Source: Riptortus pedestris | Taxonomy: Eukaryota; Arthropoda; Insecta; Hemiptera; Alydidae | Length of the DNA: 64,000 nucleotides | Direction: 5' to 3' | Assembly (NCBI GenBank): GCA_019009955.1 | Contig: CM032233.1 | Coordinates: 113,751,501 to 113,815,500 of the forward strand | Shown: one piece after another, positions 1-11,744 of the stretch | How the letters are laid out: each line of letters starts with the position of its first letter | How positions within the stretch are numbered: position 1 is the first letter of the stretch | Notes under the pieces: generated by a model | The model's database searches: none | The model's input: the letters and a program-made list of their open reading frames with translations, nothing else | Told to the model about the DNA's origin: nothing | Position numbers and translations under genes: made by a program

Positions 1-51
1 ATTGTGGAGTATTTCTCACCATATACATCACATCATCTGTGGCGATGAACC

Positions 52-1000
52 TTTTAGCAGTTTTCCCTAATCTTCCATTGAGGTAAATCAGTTATTGAGG
101 TCGTACTCACGACGCGGTTTTCGAGAATTTTCTTCAAATATTCATCGATCCTACCCAGGAGATGACGAAAATGAGATCCCTTCAAAACTATATATATATT
201 GTCTGTTAACGCTCTAGCGGTCGTAATTTTTGTTTGATTGTCACTAAACATGATATTTAATCGTTTTATGTAAAAAGAAATATCAAGTTCGTTAATCTGA
301 ACAGTGGGAGGGTTGGTTTAGAGGTGGTAATTTCGAAAAATCTAAATATTTCCGTTACTATACGTCGGATCGAAGAGTTGTGTGGGTCCAATCTTATTTC
401 AAATTAAATGGCCTATAAATGTTGTTCTATGCATATTTTCTGTATCATAAATATTAATCGAGATATTTGGATTTTATAGTTGTACGCTTATAGTAAACCC
501 CCACTCCTACTCATGTCATATTAAAAATAAGCTGTTATATCACGAACGACTTCATTACAAGGTTAAATACCAAATATTGTTTTCATTGAGCTTTTATTTT
601 GTGAAATATATGTAAATACGTTCTATGGATCCTCCCCCCTCCTTTCTTTTGTTCTTAGATTATTAAAATTTGGGCGATTGAGATAAAAATTATTCTGATT
701 CATTGAAAATTACAGCACTAGGCTATAGTTAATAGTTTTCAATAAAATTAATATGTTATATTCAGATATATTTCATGAATTGTTTTTAACTTTCCGGTCT
801 AGAATATTTCTATCTATCTATTCAGCTGTGCGAGGTTGGCTGACTGGTTTTTTTTTACAATTCAGACAATTTCTGTTGTTGATATTTGTATTTATTCACT
901 TAATATTCACGATGGTGTTACCAGTACGTATATGTATCAATTGTAAAGCTTCGCGTGGGAAATCAGCTTAGATTACGCAGCCCCAGCGTGGGGGACTTTT
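52..1000 (+). mobile_element. HINE-A copy, near full length (long subfamily)
   Basis: A plus-oriented copy of the dominant dispersed family. It opens with a decayed TTTTAGCAG terminus and the ATTGAGGTCGTACTCA block, has a short AT tract near 189-200, and carries the CTCTAGCGGTCG block. It closes with GGGAAATCAGCTTA, a 3' hairpin variant and GGGGACTTTT. This copy belongs to the long subfamily that contains the ATATATGCAAATACG(T)TC plus poly-C segment and the TTCAGCTGTG segment. It has no coding capacity; short ORFs in it are chance. Confidence 0.8.
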
Positions 1001-2690
1001 AATTAATGAGATTGTAGCTACCAACCGGCAACTGTCAGCACTGAGGAACTAGCCCATCGTTCCTTCGAGCTGCTAACCGAGGGACTTGCGGAACGAAATA
1101 GGCCAAGCTCTGACTGCACAAGCTCTCGACATGGAGGCTTCGTCGTACTACTGTATACCGTAATATGTTACAGCGGTTCTTCTTGTTCAAAATTATTTAC
1201 TGTAATCATATACTGTAGAAAAATAATTTTTCCATCATAATCTGATAAGTAGACGCTAGAGGTAGGCCATCCGACTGTTCTCCTAAAGTATCTGCTGTTC
1301 TTTAGTATAACTAAAACCCCCAATGATTATAAATATTTTAAAATTGTTTTCAATTTCTAAAATTGTACAAAATAAGTTATAGTTTCTTAAAAATATAGTT
1401 TAAAAAAATTGTATTTACTACTAAGTGACTTAAAACATAATATAACAATTAATCTCCACAGGAGAATAACTAACTCCTTACTACAATCAGCCTTACCAAG
1501 TGGTAATTTGTTAAACAATATATAATCTCTTAACAGGTAGGTTCTATAACCCACATTAGCCACTTAACTGTAATCATAAATATACAACAATAATAAAATC
1601 CTAGATTATATTCAACAATTATAATTTGTTATAGTTTTCACCTTAAGATCTTTTCTTTTGCCTGAAATACTTTAATTTGTCTCAGTAAGGATTAGATGCA
1701 ATTAAAAGATAAATTAAATATGCCGAAATCTTCGAGAAATATGTGAACAATTCTATACGGGACTCTCTGTTCTTCCTAAACCTATATATTTTTGATGCAA
1801 TAAAAGTATGAAGTTGCAATACCTACGAGTTATGAGAGCAATAAATCCAATAATGAGGAGAGACAATATAATGCCAAATTCAGGTGTTAACAAATCCACC
1901 AGTATATGTATCAATTCTGAAATTGATTGCGAAAAGTACTTTCAGGCATCAACGGCAAAATATTTCTCCTGACATTTACGCTTATCGGGGTAAGAAGAAT
2001 TTCATATAAGTAATTATGAGTAATAATTATCCACAAGGAAGGCACACACACTTGGAACATTTTGTGAATTTGAGTTAACTTCGTATAAAAATATAAAACT
2101 GTGCCTTAGGACGGGCATTGAGAAAGACTAAGGGGCTTTACCTGATATTTGCGATTATCCAAGATAATTTTGGACTCATAAAAATGAAATATCTAACACG
2201 AAAAAAAAATGTATTAAATCTCCGATGTCGTGATGATAACATCCTTCAAAATGAAGCTGAGCCAACGAAATTTTTTTATATTCCCAATGGTTCTAGAAAA
2301 ACATAAATAAACATTTTCAATGAATTCTTTATATTTTGAGTAATATATTAAACTATGGCGGACATTAAACGATTAATAACTATCGTGGACGTTATTAATA
2401 CTCTATTTCATACAAGACTTATAGTAAAAAAATGTACAAAACAACAATTTCAGAATCGAGAAGTTACATTATATAAATTTTTTTAATACAATACTGAATA
2501 AAGGACATTTTTGTAGTTGTACAATTTACCGGTTTTCTATTCCAATTCCTAAATCGCTTTCAGACATTTATGAAACTGTTCTCTCGTATTTCCTCTACAT
2601 AGTAACCCTATGTGGAGGGATTTTATTTTCTGTACATCCTATGGTTATTTGCATTATATGTGCATTTTGCCAAAACATTTAACCATTTTT
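1001..2690. other. AT-rich sequence, no gene seen
   Basis: A GC-richer block at about 1015-1140 follows the HINE. The rest is AT-rich with stop codons in all frames and only ORFs of about 60 codons, with no protein-family resemblance. I see no terminal repeats or tRNA-like boxes here. Confidence 0.5.
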
Positions 2691-2696
2691 ATATAG

Positions 2697-2698
<2 letters not shown>

Positions 2699-2744
<46 letters not shown>

Positions 2745-2750
2745 ATATTA
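2699..2750. repeat. (TA)n microsatellite with short (GT)n tail
   Basis: A pure TA run of about 37 bases followed by a few GT units and then AT-rich sequence. It is not flanked by recognisable HINE-A blocks, so it looks like an independent microsatellite. Confidence 0.9.
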
Positions 2751-2759
2751 AAATATAAA

Positions 2760-4340
2760 TAAGAACATGAAAATTAAACTTGCCAAAAAAAAATTAAATA
2801 AGAGCAATTAAGGAATACAATTGAATAACCAATAAAAAAATACATAGTATTAATATTATATTATTTTTTCCTCTCTCAGCTTAAGAATATCATAAGCTAT
2901 TGTTTTAATAAATTTAGGTATTTTGAAAATAAAATATCGGGCCTTGCGGGAATATGAGTCTTTAACTTTGGGGTATATGGGTCTTTGTATGTCTTGAGTC
3001 AGTCTACATTCATAAATCAGGTGGACTCTTTGTTTGCTCATGGAACGTTAAAATATCTAGTTTGGTAACAATCTACGAAAATTGTGGTCCTTAGTGGGTT
3101 AACACACGCGTACACATGAAGTTGTACAAAATAATGTTATCATAGGAGGCGACGTACTGTTATTGGGTACTTTTCATAGGAAAATCGCTAATTTTAAGAG
3201 CTTTTCAAAATGTCGTGTTTTAAATAAAAGTATTTTCCTGTAAGTGAATGTAGAGTAGCAAACTGGGATTCACTTTTAATAAAATGAAATTATCGCTGTT
3301 CCCTTCTTTACATAAAAATAAGGTAACATTGTAATTTAATCTCAAAGACATTTCTTTTCCTTATACATAATAAAAATATTCTATACTGATTAATTTTCCT
3401 TCACAGTCACGTAATAAATTAGGTATCTGGGGGATTAGTTAGACTTTAGTATGATGGTTGACATTTGATCTTCTTTTCAAAGATCCGCCTCCCGCCTGTC
3501 TCCTTCTCAAAGACATAAAAGCAACATATAAGCATCAATCTGTATGTATCCACCGATAAATTGCTAATACATATCATCTTTCAAACACGTTTCCAGTCTT
3601 CTGTTTTCATAACGCGGTATATAAAGTCACATAAATTAAGATTTGGGGAGTTGAAGAAACCTGTCTGTCTGACTCCAGAAAAATCCGTTATTCATTGATG
3701 CTATGTTGAATGGGAAATATTCATTTCCCTTTCTTTTTTTTATCTGAACATTGATATTTATAACACTTTGTGTCTACAGCGGATGTAAGACCAAGACCTG
3801 CCACACATGGGATTCGTTTGGAAAGCATCTTCGTGTAGTTTCTTGCCGTGTTAGTGTCAGCCTTAACCTACCTTCTCTGATTTTTTATTCAATTGGGACC
3901 TTTATATAGACGATACCACCTCAAATGCATAGGGAAAACGGCTAAGCGACTAACTAGAGAAAATTAGTGAGCACTTACTGGGATTTCGAGTTATATCTTC
4001 CACTTTTCATATTAATAATTAATGTTACGTCCACCCTTATAAAAAAAACATGTGCTCATAAAGTAAATGAAAAATAGTTTGATTCAATACAGTATTATAT
4101 ATTACAGTATTAAAAATAATAATATTCTGGGACCACACTGCTCAATACATTTTATTTACATTTGTATTTTATTATATGAGAATGTGAGATGACCCAAAGA
4201 GCTGGATAAATAATTTAATTTTATGAAAATTATTAATTTGTATAAAGAAATTTAAATCTACAAACGACATCAAATATGATGTATATAAGTAAATGTAAAT
4301 AGGTATATATGTATTAGTGTAAGTTCACGTTAGTATCTGG
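2760..4340. other. AT-rich sequence, no gene seen
   Basis: Only short open frames on both strands. No splice-bounded exon, transposase motif or terminal repeat was recognised. Mean composition is strongly AT. Confidence 0.5.
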
Positions 4341-4347
4341 ATGGAAA

Positions 4348-4918
4348 AAAAAAGTCCGTCACACAGGTGCTGCGGGAACTAAGCAGATTTCCCACGTGCG
4401 TCACGTATTTGCATTTATCTCAAAACGTAAAAGTTCAATGAGAACAATATTTGTTATTTAGGCTTCAAATAAAGTACTTCATAATATAACAGCTTATTGT
4501 TAATATGACATGAGTAGGAGTACGGGGGAGGTATGCTGAAGGCCGAAAAGTAAAAAAAATGCAAATATCTCCGTTAATACTAAATATAGAAATTAAATGT
4601 GTATACAAATATTTATAGAAAATTTTCTTCGGAATAAAATTGATTCTATACATTTCTTCGATCGGACGTATAGTAACGAAGATATTTCGAACTTTCGAAA
4701 TTTCCCTCCTTTAGACCCACCCTCTCACTAGTTCGATTTCAGCCATTAACGAGCTCGACCTTTAATTTTGTATGAAACGGTTATATATCGAGTTTGGCAG
4801 CGATCAAATAAGGATAGCTACTGATAGAGCGTTAACAGGCGAAGATATATATAGAAATAATAAATTTTTCGAAAATTGTTTCATGAGTACGACCTCTGAG
4901 CTGATTGAAATCCTTTTA
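4348..4918 (-). mobile_element. HINE-A copy, minus strand, decayed 5' end
   Basis: Read on the plus strand it begins with AAAGTCCGTCACACAGG, the reverse complement of the family 3' hairpin end, then AAGCAGATTTCCCACGTG. It runs through the TTACTATACGTC and TTAACGGCTGA homologues and ends near CCTCTGAGCTGATTGAAATCC, where the palindromic 5' end has decayed. Only a trace of the TA tract remains. A second minus copy begins about 8 bases later, so the two are arranged head to tail. Confidence 0.75.
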
Positions 4919-4925
4919 TATACTG

Positions 4926-5349
4926 AAAAAGTCCGTCACGCAGGGGCTCCGTAAACTAAGCAGATTTCCCACGTGAAGTTATACAATAGATAAATCTCCA
5001 TACGAGAGCTGAACAGTTACGGCACCGAACTAGCTTTTGGCGGGAAACTGTCATCCGTTATCGACACAAATTTAATAAAAATGCAAATATCTCAGTTAAT
5101 ATTCACGATAGAGAATAAATATATAGAACTATATTTATAGTACATTTAATTGAGAATAAAATTGGTTCTATACATGTTTTTGACGTATGGTAACGGAGAT
5201 ATTTCGAATATTCGAAAATCCCCCCTCTAACCCCCATCCTCCCACTGGTCTATTTCAGCCATTAACGAACTTGATCTGTCTTTTTCCATAAACCATTTAA
5301 ATATCGAGTTTGGTAACGATCAAACAAAAATTGCGACGATCAAACAAAT

Positions 5350-5386
<37 letters not shown>

Positions 5387-5510
5387 GAACGGACCTCATT
5401 TTCGTCATCTCCTGGGTAGGATCGATGGACATTTGAAGAAAATTTCCGAAAATCGCGTCTTGAGTACGGCCTCAATAGCTTATTTCCCTTAAGGGAAATC
5501 TGCTAAAAAA
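4926..5510 (-). mobile_element. HINE-A copy, minus strand, short subfamily
   Basis: Starts with AAAAAGTCCGTCACGCAGGG and ends with the intact palindrome TTTCCCTTAAGGGAAATC followed by TGCTAAAA. The segment next to the 3' end (4975-5085) differs from most copies: it has GCTTTTGGCGGGAAAC and the CGAGAGCTGAACAG region also seen at 38105-38215, which defines a short subfamily. A TA tract lies at about 5358-5382. Confidence 0.8.
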
Positions 5511-6345
5511 GAAAAATACATATTTAAAAAATATATATTCCTGCCATTGTTAACAACATGACTAACTATAAATAGATTTAAGTATTGCCAGATGGTGAAT
5601 AAATAAAAATTATGATGTAGGTTAAATTATAAATGGATATAACGATATAAATGAGGATATAACAATATTTACAACTTACATAAACACATTTTACTCACAA
5701 AATTCAGATATTTATCCGAAAGCAGAGTTACAGATATTACTGGGCGATGAGAACCTAGTAGTTTTTCGCCCTAAAACCTTATGAAACAAAACGTGAGCCG
5801 ACGGCCGGCTGAGTTGAGAAGAAGGGAATGAGCCTGATGTTTTCTGTCCGGCCCGTAGGCATGGGTATGTGATAATGAGGTGACATTTCAGTTAAGGGCG
5901 CTACTGAAATTGATACGGAGCGAATGGGACAACTACCTGCCCGCTACACGATTCCTTATCTTGGCGGCTTAACGGCAGCTCTCGCTGCGGATCGTAAACC
6001 TGGCTCTTTCAGCCACCCACCACACACAGCCACCATCAAACCTCGTCTCCGTCTTCAATCTGAATTCTCAACACCAATTCCCAAACCTTCATCTCAGAAT
6101 AACTAACAGTCGAAAGAAAAGAAAGAGGAAAAAAAGTAAAGAAAAGAAAAGAAAAAAGTGGTATCCTCTTGCATATTCATATTATCACTGAAATATTTAT
6201 GATCAGAACATTCCTATAAATTGGATTCCCAATTGTACCAACAAACTCCCAACTGTAATCCTACTCCAAATAGTTAGTCACACACACTCACACACGCACA
6301 CACACACTCACACACACACGCACACACACACTCACACAAACACGC
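5511..6345. other. Unique sequence with a GC-richer island and degenerate CA repeat
   Basis: A GC-richer, non-repetitive island lies at about 5740-6090, between AT-rich flanks. A 60-codon open frame in it has no recognisable homology. A degenerate CA microsatellite interrupted by CTCA and CG units spans about 6280-6345. Confidence 0.45.
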
Positions 6346-6347
6346 AT

Positions 6348-6480
6348 AATTTAGCACATTTCCCCTCAAGGGATATCAGTTATTGAGGTTTTACTTATGG
6401 AGCGATTTTAGAAAAATTTCTTCAAATTCCACCGATACTACCTTGATGACGAATATGAGGTCCATTCAAGTCTCTCATCA
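6348..6480 (+). mobile_element. HINE-A 5' fragment interrupted by a CT microsatellite
   Basis: The 5' block (AGCACATTTCCCCTCAAGGG, then a decayed ATTGAGG and CAAATTCCACCGATACTACC) is followed exactly where the TA tract usually begins by a long CT tract. No HINE 3' half follows the CT run. The microsatellite position is therefore conserved but the motif differs from all other copies. Confidence 0.65.
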
Positions 6481-6486
6481 CACTTA

Positions 6487-6496
6487 TTCTCTCTCA

Positions 6497-6587
<91 letters not shown>

Positions 6588-6650
6588 CCCTCTCTCTCTC
6601 TCTCTTCTCTCTCTCTCACTCTCACCCTCTCTCTCTCTCTCTCTCTCTCA

Positions 6651-6746
<96 letters not shown>

Positions 6747-6798
6747 TCTTTCTATCTCTCTCTCTTCTCTCTCTCACCCTCTCTCTATCTCTCTCTCC
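6487..6798. repeat. (CT)n microsatellite, about 310 bp
   Basis: Nearly uninterrupted CT dinucleotides with occasional CAC, CCCCC and TCTA interruptions. The serine-leucine (plus) and arginine-glutamate (minus) open frames across it are low-complexity artefacts. Confidence 0.95.
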
Positions 6799-6977
6799 GC
6801 CTATCCGTAACAATAACAATTACTGATAAATATTGTTCTTGGAACTCCAATACAGCTTTTTTGAACTTTAAATTCCTTCTTTACCATTCCAAGCCATAAA
6901 CAGTTGTTAGGCTGTTTAAAATTATTCTCAAATGGATTTTTATCTTTAACTTCATTTTCCCCCTTCTTTTTGCTGAT

Positions 6978-7083
6978 TTTCTTTTAGGGAAATCAGCTAT
7001 TGAGCATGACCAGATTTTCGAAAAACTTCCTCAAACATCCATCGATCCTACCGAGGGATGACTAAAATGAGGTACCTTCAAAA

Positions 7084-7151
<68 letters not shown>

Positions 7152-7636
7152 GTTAATGCTCTAGCGGTCGAAATTTTATTTTGATCGCCACCAAACTCAA
7201 TATTTAAACGTTTTATTCTAAACTATAGCTCATGTTCGTTAATGGCTGAAATCTGACAAGTGGGTGGGGGTCTTAGCGGGGGGAATTTCGTAAACTCTCA
7301 GTATCTCCTTTATTATGCATCAGATCTAAAATTTGTTCAGAAACACTTTTATTGCAAATGTAATGTCCTATAAATGTAGTTATGTACGTTTTTTCACTAC
7401 CTTGAATGCTAACCGAGATATTTGCATTTTTTTAGTTTTCGGGATTCAGTCAACCCCCACTTCTACTTATGTCAAGCTTCTATTGACAAGAAGCTGTTAT
7501 ATTATGAAGCACATTATTTGGAGCCAAAATTCCTAATACTGTTCTCATGGAACTTTTTCGTTTTGCGATAAATGTAAATACGTGACGCACGTGGGAAATG
7601 TGCTTAGTTAACGCAGCCCCTGCTTGACGGCCTTTT
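6978..7636 (+). mobile_element. HINE-A copy with long TA tract
   Basis: Starts at CTTTTAGGGAAATCAGCTAT with the outer half of the 5' palindrome missing. It has a TA tract of about 60 bases at 7088-7149, then the CTCTAGCGGTCG block. The 3' end is GTGGGAAATGTGCTTAG, hairpin ACGCAGCCCCTGCTT and GACGGCCTTTTA. The body between is collinear with other copies. Confidence 0.85.
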
Positions 7637-7639
7637 ATG

Positions 7640-8485
7640 GTTTAATTAGGCTTTACAGAACCATGTAAATATGGGACAGTTACAGAGAATCAGAATATCG
7701 TGAATGGAAATGATTAAACCTGTAGAGCTATTGTTTTAGAGTTTTATTGTTTTCCCTACTCCTCATTTGTTGGATAAGTGTGTTGAAACTTTAGACGGGT
7801 GGCTAAGGGGCCGACATAAAAAACCCCTAGGTAGCAAGAGAGATAAAAGCCCCTGCTTTAGGAGGAGCGAGTCGAGGTGTAGACAAGAGAGGAGGTGGCG
7901 GTTTAATCGAAATGAAGTATGAGGACCAGTCGAATAGATAAGAGAGAGAAAGAGTGAGAGAGAGTATGTGTGTGTGAGGGAGAGAGAGTGAGTGAGGGAA
8001 AGGCAGCTGCCGGTATTTTACTGCCTAGAGCCAGGTTGTGAGGTGGCTGCGTGTGGTCCCCAAGCCGTCCTTCCAGCAGCTCGTTTCCTATGCCGAAGGA
8101 CGACTCGAACCGACTTCCCACGGTCCCATCCTTTTCGTCCTCCTAGTACCACTCCCCGAAAAGCGGCATCAGCCGTCCCGGAAGTACTCAATATGCACCC
8201 CTGCTGATTTACAGCTCTCGCCACTCATGTGGTTAGCGTCAATGACCATTATTCATTAGCTTACTCATTTAGGAGACGATAGCTTGGGGAATATAATATA
8301 GGATCTAGTCCTCCCACTCCTTGACAAATTGGGTTTGTGACATCCTTATCTGCCCCTAATCCTAGCTCCCTTCATTTCGTACCAGGCGAAAAACTGAAAC
8401 GTTTACACGAATAATTTACCTTAGCTGTCATTCCAGCACATTCCCTTCACAGCCATGCTTCATTATATTCATAAATTACTGTAGT
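7640..8485. other. Unique sequence with GC-rich island and GA-rich tract
   Basis: A purine-rich GA/GT tract at about 7930-8000 leads into a GC-rich, non-repetitive island to about 8230. Overlapping 65-73 codon frames on both strands across the island are mutually exclusive and show no family motifs, so none is called. Confidence 0.4.
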
Positions 8486-8489
8486 TATT

Positions 8490-9102
8490 TAAAAGTCCGC
8501 CACGCAGGGGCTACGTTAACTAAGCAGATTTCCTACGTGCGTCAAGTATTTGCATTTCCATCAAAACGTAAGTTCAACGAGAACTATATTTTGTGTTTAG
8601 GCTTCAAATAATGTGCTTCATAATATAACAGCTTATTGTTAATATGACATGAGTAGAACTGGAGGTTTCCTGAAGGCCTAAAACTAAAAACTTCAAATAT
8701 CTCGCTTAATAATCAAGATATTGAAACAATGTACATAACAACATTTATAGGCAATTAAATTTACAATAAAATTGGTTTTATATAATTTTGCAATCCGACG
8801 TATTTTATCTGAGATATTTCGAGTTTTCAAAGTTCTCCCCCTCAAAACCCCCACCCCACGACTTGTCCGATTTCAGCCGTTAACAATCTTTTTTTTTACA
8901 TAAAGCAGTTGTATATCGAGTTTGGTAACGATAACACAAAAATTTCAACCGCTAGAGTGGTAACAGACAAATTTATATATATCATTTTGAACCGACCTCA
9001 TTTTCGTCATCTACTAGGTAGAACATTTGAAGACATTTTTCGAAACTCGCGTCATGAATACGACCTCAATAGCTGATTTCCCTTAAGGGAAATCTACTTA
9101 AA
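8490..9102 (-). mobile_element. HINE-A copy, minus strand
   Basis: Begins with AAAAGTCCGCCACGCAGGGG and AAGCAGATTTCCTACGTG. Ends with CTGATTTCCCTTAAGGGAAA and TCTACTTAAAA. The TA tract is reduced to about 10 bases. It is a compact copy of about 610 bp lacking the long-subfamily insert. Confidence 0.85.
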
Positions 9103-9364
9103 ACAACAGTTTGGATCAATAGCACCCGAAGGTGCAGGGCCTGCCTAACTGCTTTTTTTAAGAGGTTTAGGGCTGATATCACGGCGATCCTCAACTTGTT
9201 CCCTCCGTTCATCATTCACGCAGTTCATAAATTGCCTCAAGAGGAACATTGGGAATGACAGAACCGAAGGCTGTTAATCGGACTGTTGAAAAAATAATAA
9301 TAAAAGTCCAGAAGAGGATGGTAATCAATGTGCTTCAACTACCTCACCTGCAGATAAGTAACTG

Positions 9365-9735
9365 AAGCATCACATTTCATTGTTTATTTATTATAGCATA
9401 CAGCACCTACTATTGTCATTAGCGGGGGATGGATCTGTAGTTCTTGAAACAAATGAGTTTCTGTAACAAACGCAAAATACCTTTTGATGTCTTCTTCATC
9501 GACTCCAAGGAGCTCTCTTAAGTTTCGTTTAAAGTTCAGAATTGTTCTTGGAAGATTCTATTTTCCACGATTAAGAAGAAAATGAGAAACAGTAAAATGT
9601 AAATTAAAACAAACGCAGATTAGTGGGAAGAGGGCATTCAATAAATAACTATTTGTTAGTTTTGTATGTCCAATTCGGATACGGGCAAGACAACCTCCTC
9701 TTTTCGGATTTTTCTGCTTGCAGTAAGTGAAATAC
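9365..9735 (-). pseudogene. I-like LINE fragment (C-terminal region and 3' end)
   Basis: Minus-strand reading gives LARIRIGHTKLTNSYLLNA, the short motif shared by the C-termini of RNase H-bearing non-LTR retrotransposons (I/R1-like; family placement inferred). It continues to an ELLGVDEEDIKR-type tail after frameshifts. The same region, aligned collinearly, recurs at 50405-51240, which shows it is a dispersed repeat. It is 5' truncated and non-functional. It lies about 20 bases on the intronic side of the candidate exon at 9757-10002 and is on the same strand. Confidence 0.7.
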
Positions 9736-9756
9736 ACTTCCTCAATGATAACTTAC

Positions 9757-10002
9757 AACGGTTGAACCAGGTACCTTTATAATCACCGATTTACTCTCTG
9801 CAACTTCTCGAACTGCATCTAAATGCTGGAGATCTTCTTTGGTGAAAAGCAAGCTCCATAAAGTGTTCTCTTCTACATTCCGTGTTTTATACAATATTCC
9901 GAACCTTTGAAATGTCTTAAATGCCACTTCTCCTGATTTAAGACTACGACTCAGTTGTATCAGGTTCATCATTAACAAAACAACTTCAACGTTTCTCAAA
10001 AC
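9757..10002 (-). CDS. Candidate internal exon of an unidentified host gene
   Basis: On the minus strand a pyrimidine tract (CTACCTACCTATTACCTCCT) ends in AG at 10004-10003 and is followed by an 82-codon open frame of exactly 246 bp. The frame ends in GTT followed by GTAAGT, a consensus donor, at 9756-9751. Both junctions are in phase 0. The in-frame TAG overlaps the acceptor and would be spliced away, so the reading frame is closed exactly at the predicted exon edge. The peptide looks protein-like: a hydrophobic helix near its start (VVLLMMNLIQLSRSL), then an acidic helix (KEDLQHLDAVREVAESK), then IIKVPGS. The upstream sequence of the second LINE copy does not match it, so it is not part of the LINE. 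I do not recognise the protein family and see no partner exons in the window. A chance ORF is possible, but the exact fit to two strong splice signals argues against it. Confidence 0.5.
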
Positions 10003-10434
10003 CTAGGAGGTAATAGGTAGGTAGCCTCCTTCATGTATAATTTTTTTTTCTTTTGAAATAGACAAATGTTATTAAATAACGGTAAGATAAATCACTAATA
10101 ATATCAAAAGGTTACTGGTGTGGCTAAAGTAAAAAAGACCCGATTGTTTGATAATAGACTGCCAATGATGGGGGATATAATCCTCCGAGCACTCCCTCAA
10201 AATAACAATTAAATGAGCTAATGCTATTTAACTATAATTGTGAATTATCAATATTAACTATCTCATAAAGAACTAATAATTTTCAATAAAGGAACTAGTA
10301 AATTTATGAGAAGCTGGAAATGATATTGTTAAATAAAAAGGAAAAGGAAGCAAGAAACATTTATTCTGCTACTTCCAGTAAGGTCACAGAGGTAAGTACA
10401 AACAACAGCATAAATAGTTGCTTAGTTAAGTTTC
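10003..10434. other. AT-rich sequence, putative intron
   Basis: Lies upstream, on the minus strand, of the candidate exon. Apart from the pyrimidine-rich acceptor context just above 10002 it holds nothing recognisable. Confidence 0.4.
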
Positions 10435-10880
10435 ATTGCAGACGGTAATTGTGACGGTTATTTGTGCTAGGGAGAGTGCGGTGGCAACTGTCAACGTTTA
10501 TTTGACTAAATGAGGTTGGGGGAGAAGGGGATGACACGAAGACGTTGTTAGCTCGGGACCACTGGATGCTAATCCAGGCCGCCACCCGAGCAGATTGTGG
10601 GTGGAGCCGGGCAGGCTCTATACAAATGAGCATCATTTGCATTCCGGTGTTAAGCCGCAATGTGCTGCATCAGTGAAATGCTAATTGCGGGCTGTGAAAG
10701 GGGGGGGGGGAGCCCTAAATATCTGGCCGCCCCGCCCCGGGGACTCGGCCTCACATCCGCTTCACTGTCATCTATCTCGGGAGGCGGCGGTTCAAACCCA
10801 AATACCCACATTACCGGAGCCTATTCCCTAAGCCTTCCATCCACCTTACAACTCGCCTCCTACCAATCTATATACTTCTC
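10435..10880. promoter_or_regulatory. GC-richer unique island with clustered homeodomain/POU-like sites
   Basis: A non-repetitive island in AT-rich surroundings. Between 10560 and 10700 it contains GGATGCTAATCC (octamer-like with an Otx/Bicoid-type TAATCC core), ATACAAATGAGCATCATTTG and CATTTGCAT (octamer-like), and GAAATGCTAATTGC. That is several POU or homeodomain cores in about 130 bp. The frames across it have no protein similarity. Enhancer function is an inference from motif density only. Confidence 0.3.
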
Positions 10881-11740
10881 ATAACGGCCCTTTCTTACCA
10901 ATAATTGATTTTCATTATAAACGTCTACATTATGTGTTTTGAAAAATTTATTTTTTCGGATAGTAGGGAGCTAGATGGATTTAATTGGGTACTGAAATTA
11001 AAATGTTTGCAGCTCCAAATTTTGTACAAGAATATTTTACCAATATATCAAACCCACAAACACTACTTCCTAATACAAATAATATCATAGTAAAAGACAG
11101 AAATAATTTAGCCTGTAGAGACATTGACACGACACTTAACTCAAAATACAATCCCTTTTATAGACTGTTCTGTAACTTTTCGCATCCGGGACCAGCAAAT
11201 TGCCTTGTTAAATGTTAAGGGCCTTAAGCGAACTGAGAGTAAGTAATAGCAAATACATTAAAATATCCCATACAGGTAAAGCCTATATCATAAAATCAGA
11301 CAAAATATGTAAGTAGTGCAAAAAATAAATTTATAATAGCCTGAAGCATTTAATGCTGCATTACCCTACACTTGTAGATCACAGACAACAATATTTTCAA
11401 TCATATAACACAACAGTTAAAAACAGGGACCAACTTTCATTGGGATTTATGGTAAATATTAACAATATTCGAAAGCTAAATAACACATATTACTTTATTA
11501 AGAGAATATTATTGTCAGACTATTAACATTTAATTGTTGTTTTTTCGGAACTATTTTATATTTATTTTATATGATCTGATAAAGTTGTTGGACTCTTTCA
11601 CCTTAGGGGTATGATTATAGAGTGACATAACGTGGCTGGAGTTTCATACTTCCAAAGAAAAACTCTTTGATTCAAGAATATTTTAAAGAAAGCAACTTAA
11701 TGCTCATCCCTCAATAGTGAACCTTAAATTCGATTTATTA
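10881..11740. other. AT-rich sequence, no feature seen
   Basis: Two overlapping frames of 60-77 codons at 10905-11218 have low-complexity, AT-biased composition and no recognised motif. No terminal repeats were found. Confidence 0.4.
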
Positions 11741-11744
11741 ATCC

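Noticed and set aside
6383..6826. 147-codon serine-leucine open frame
   Set aside because: Translation of the CT microsatellite; low complexity with a frame on both strands.
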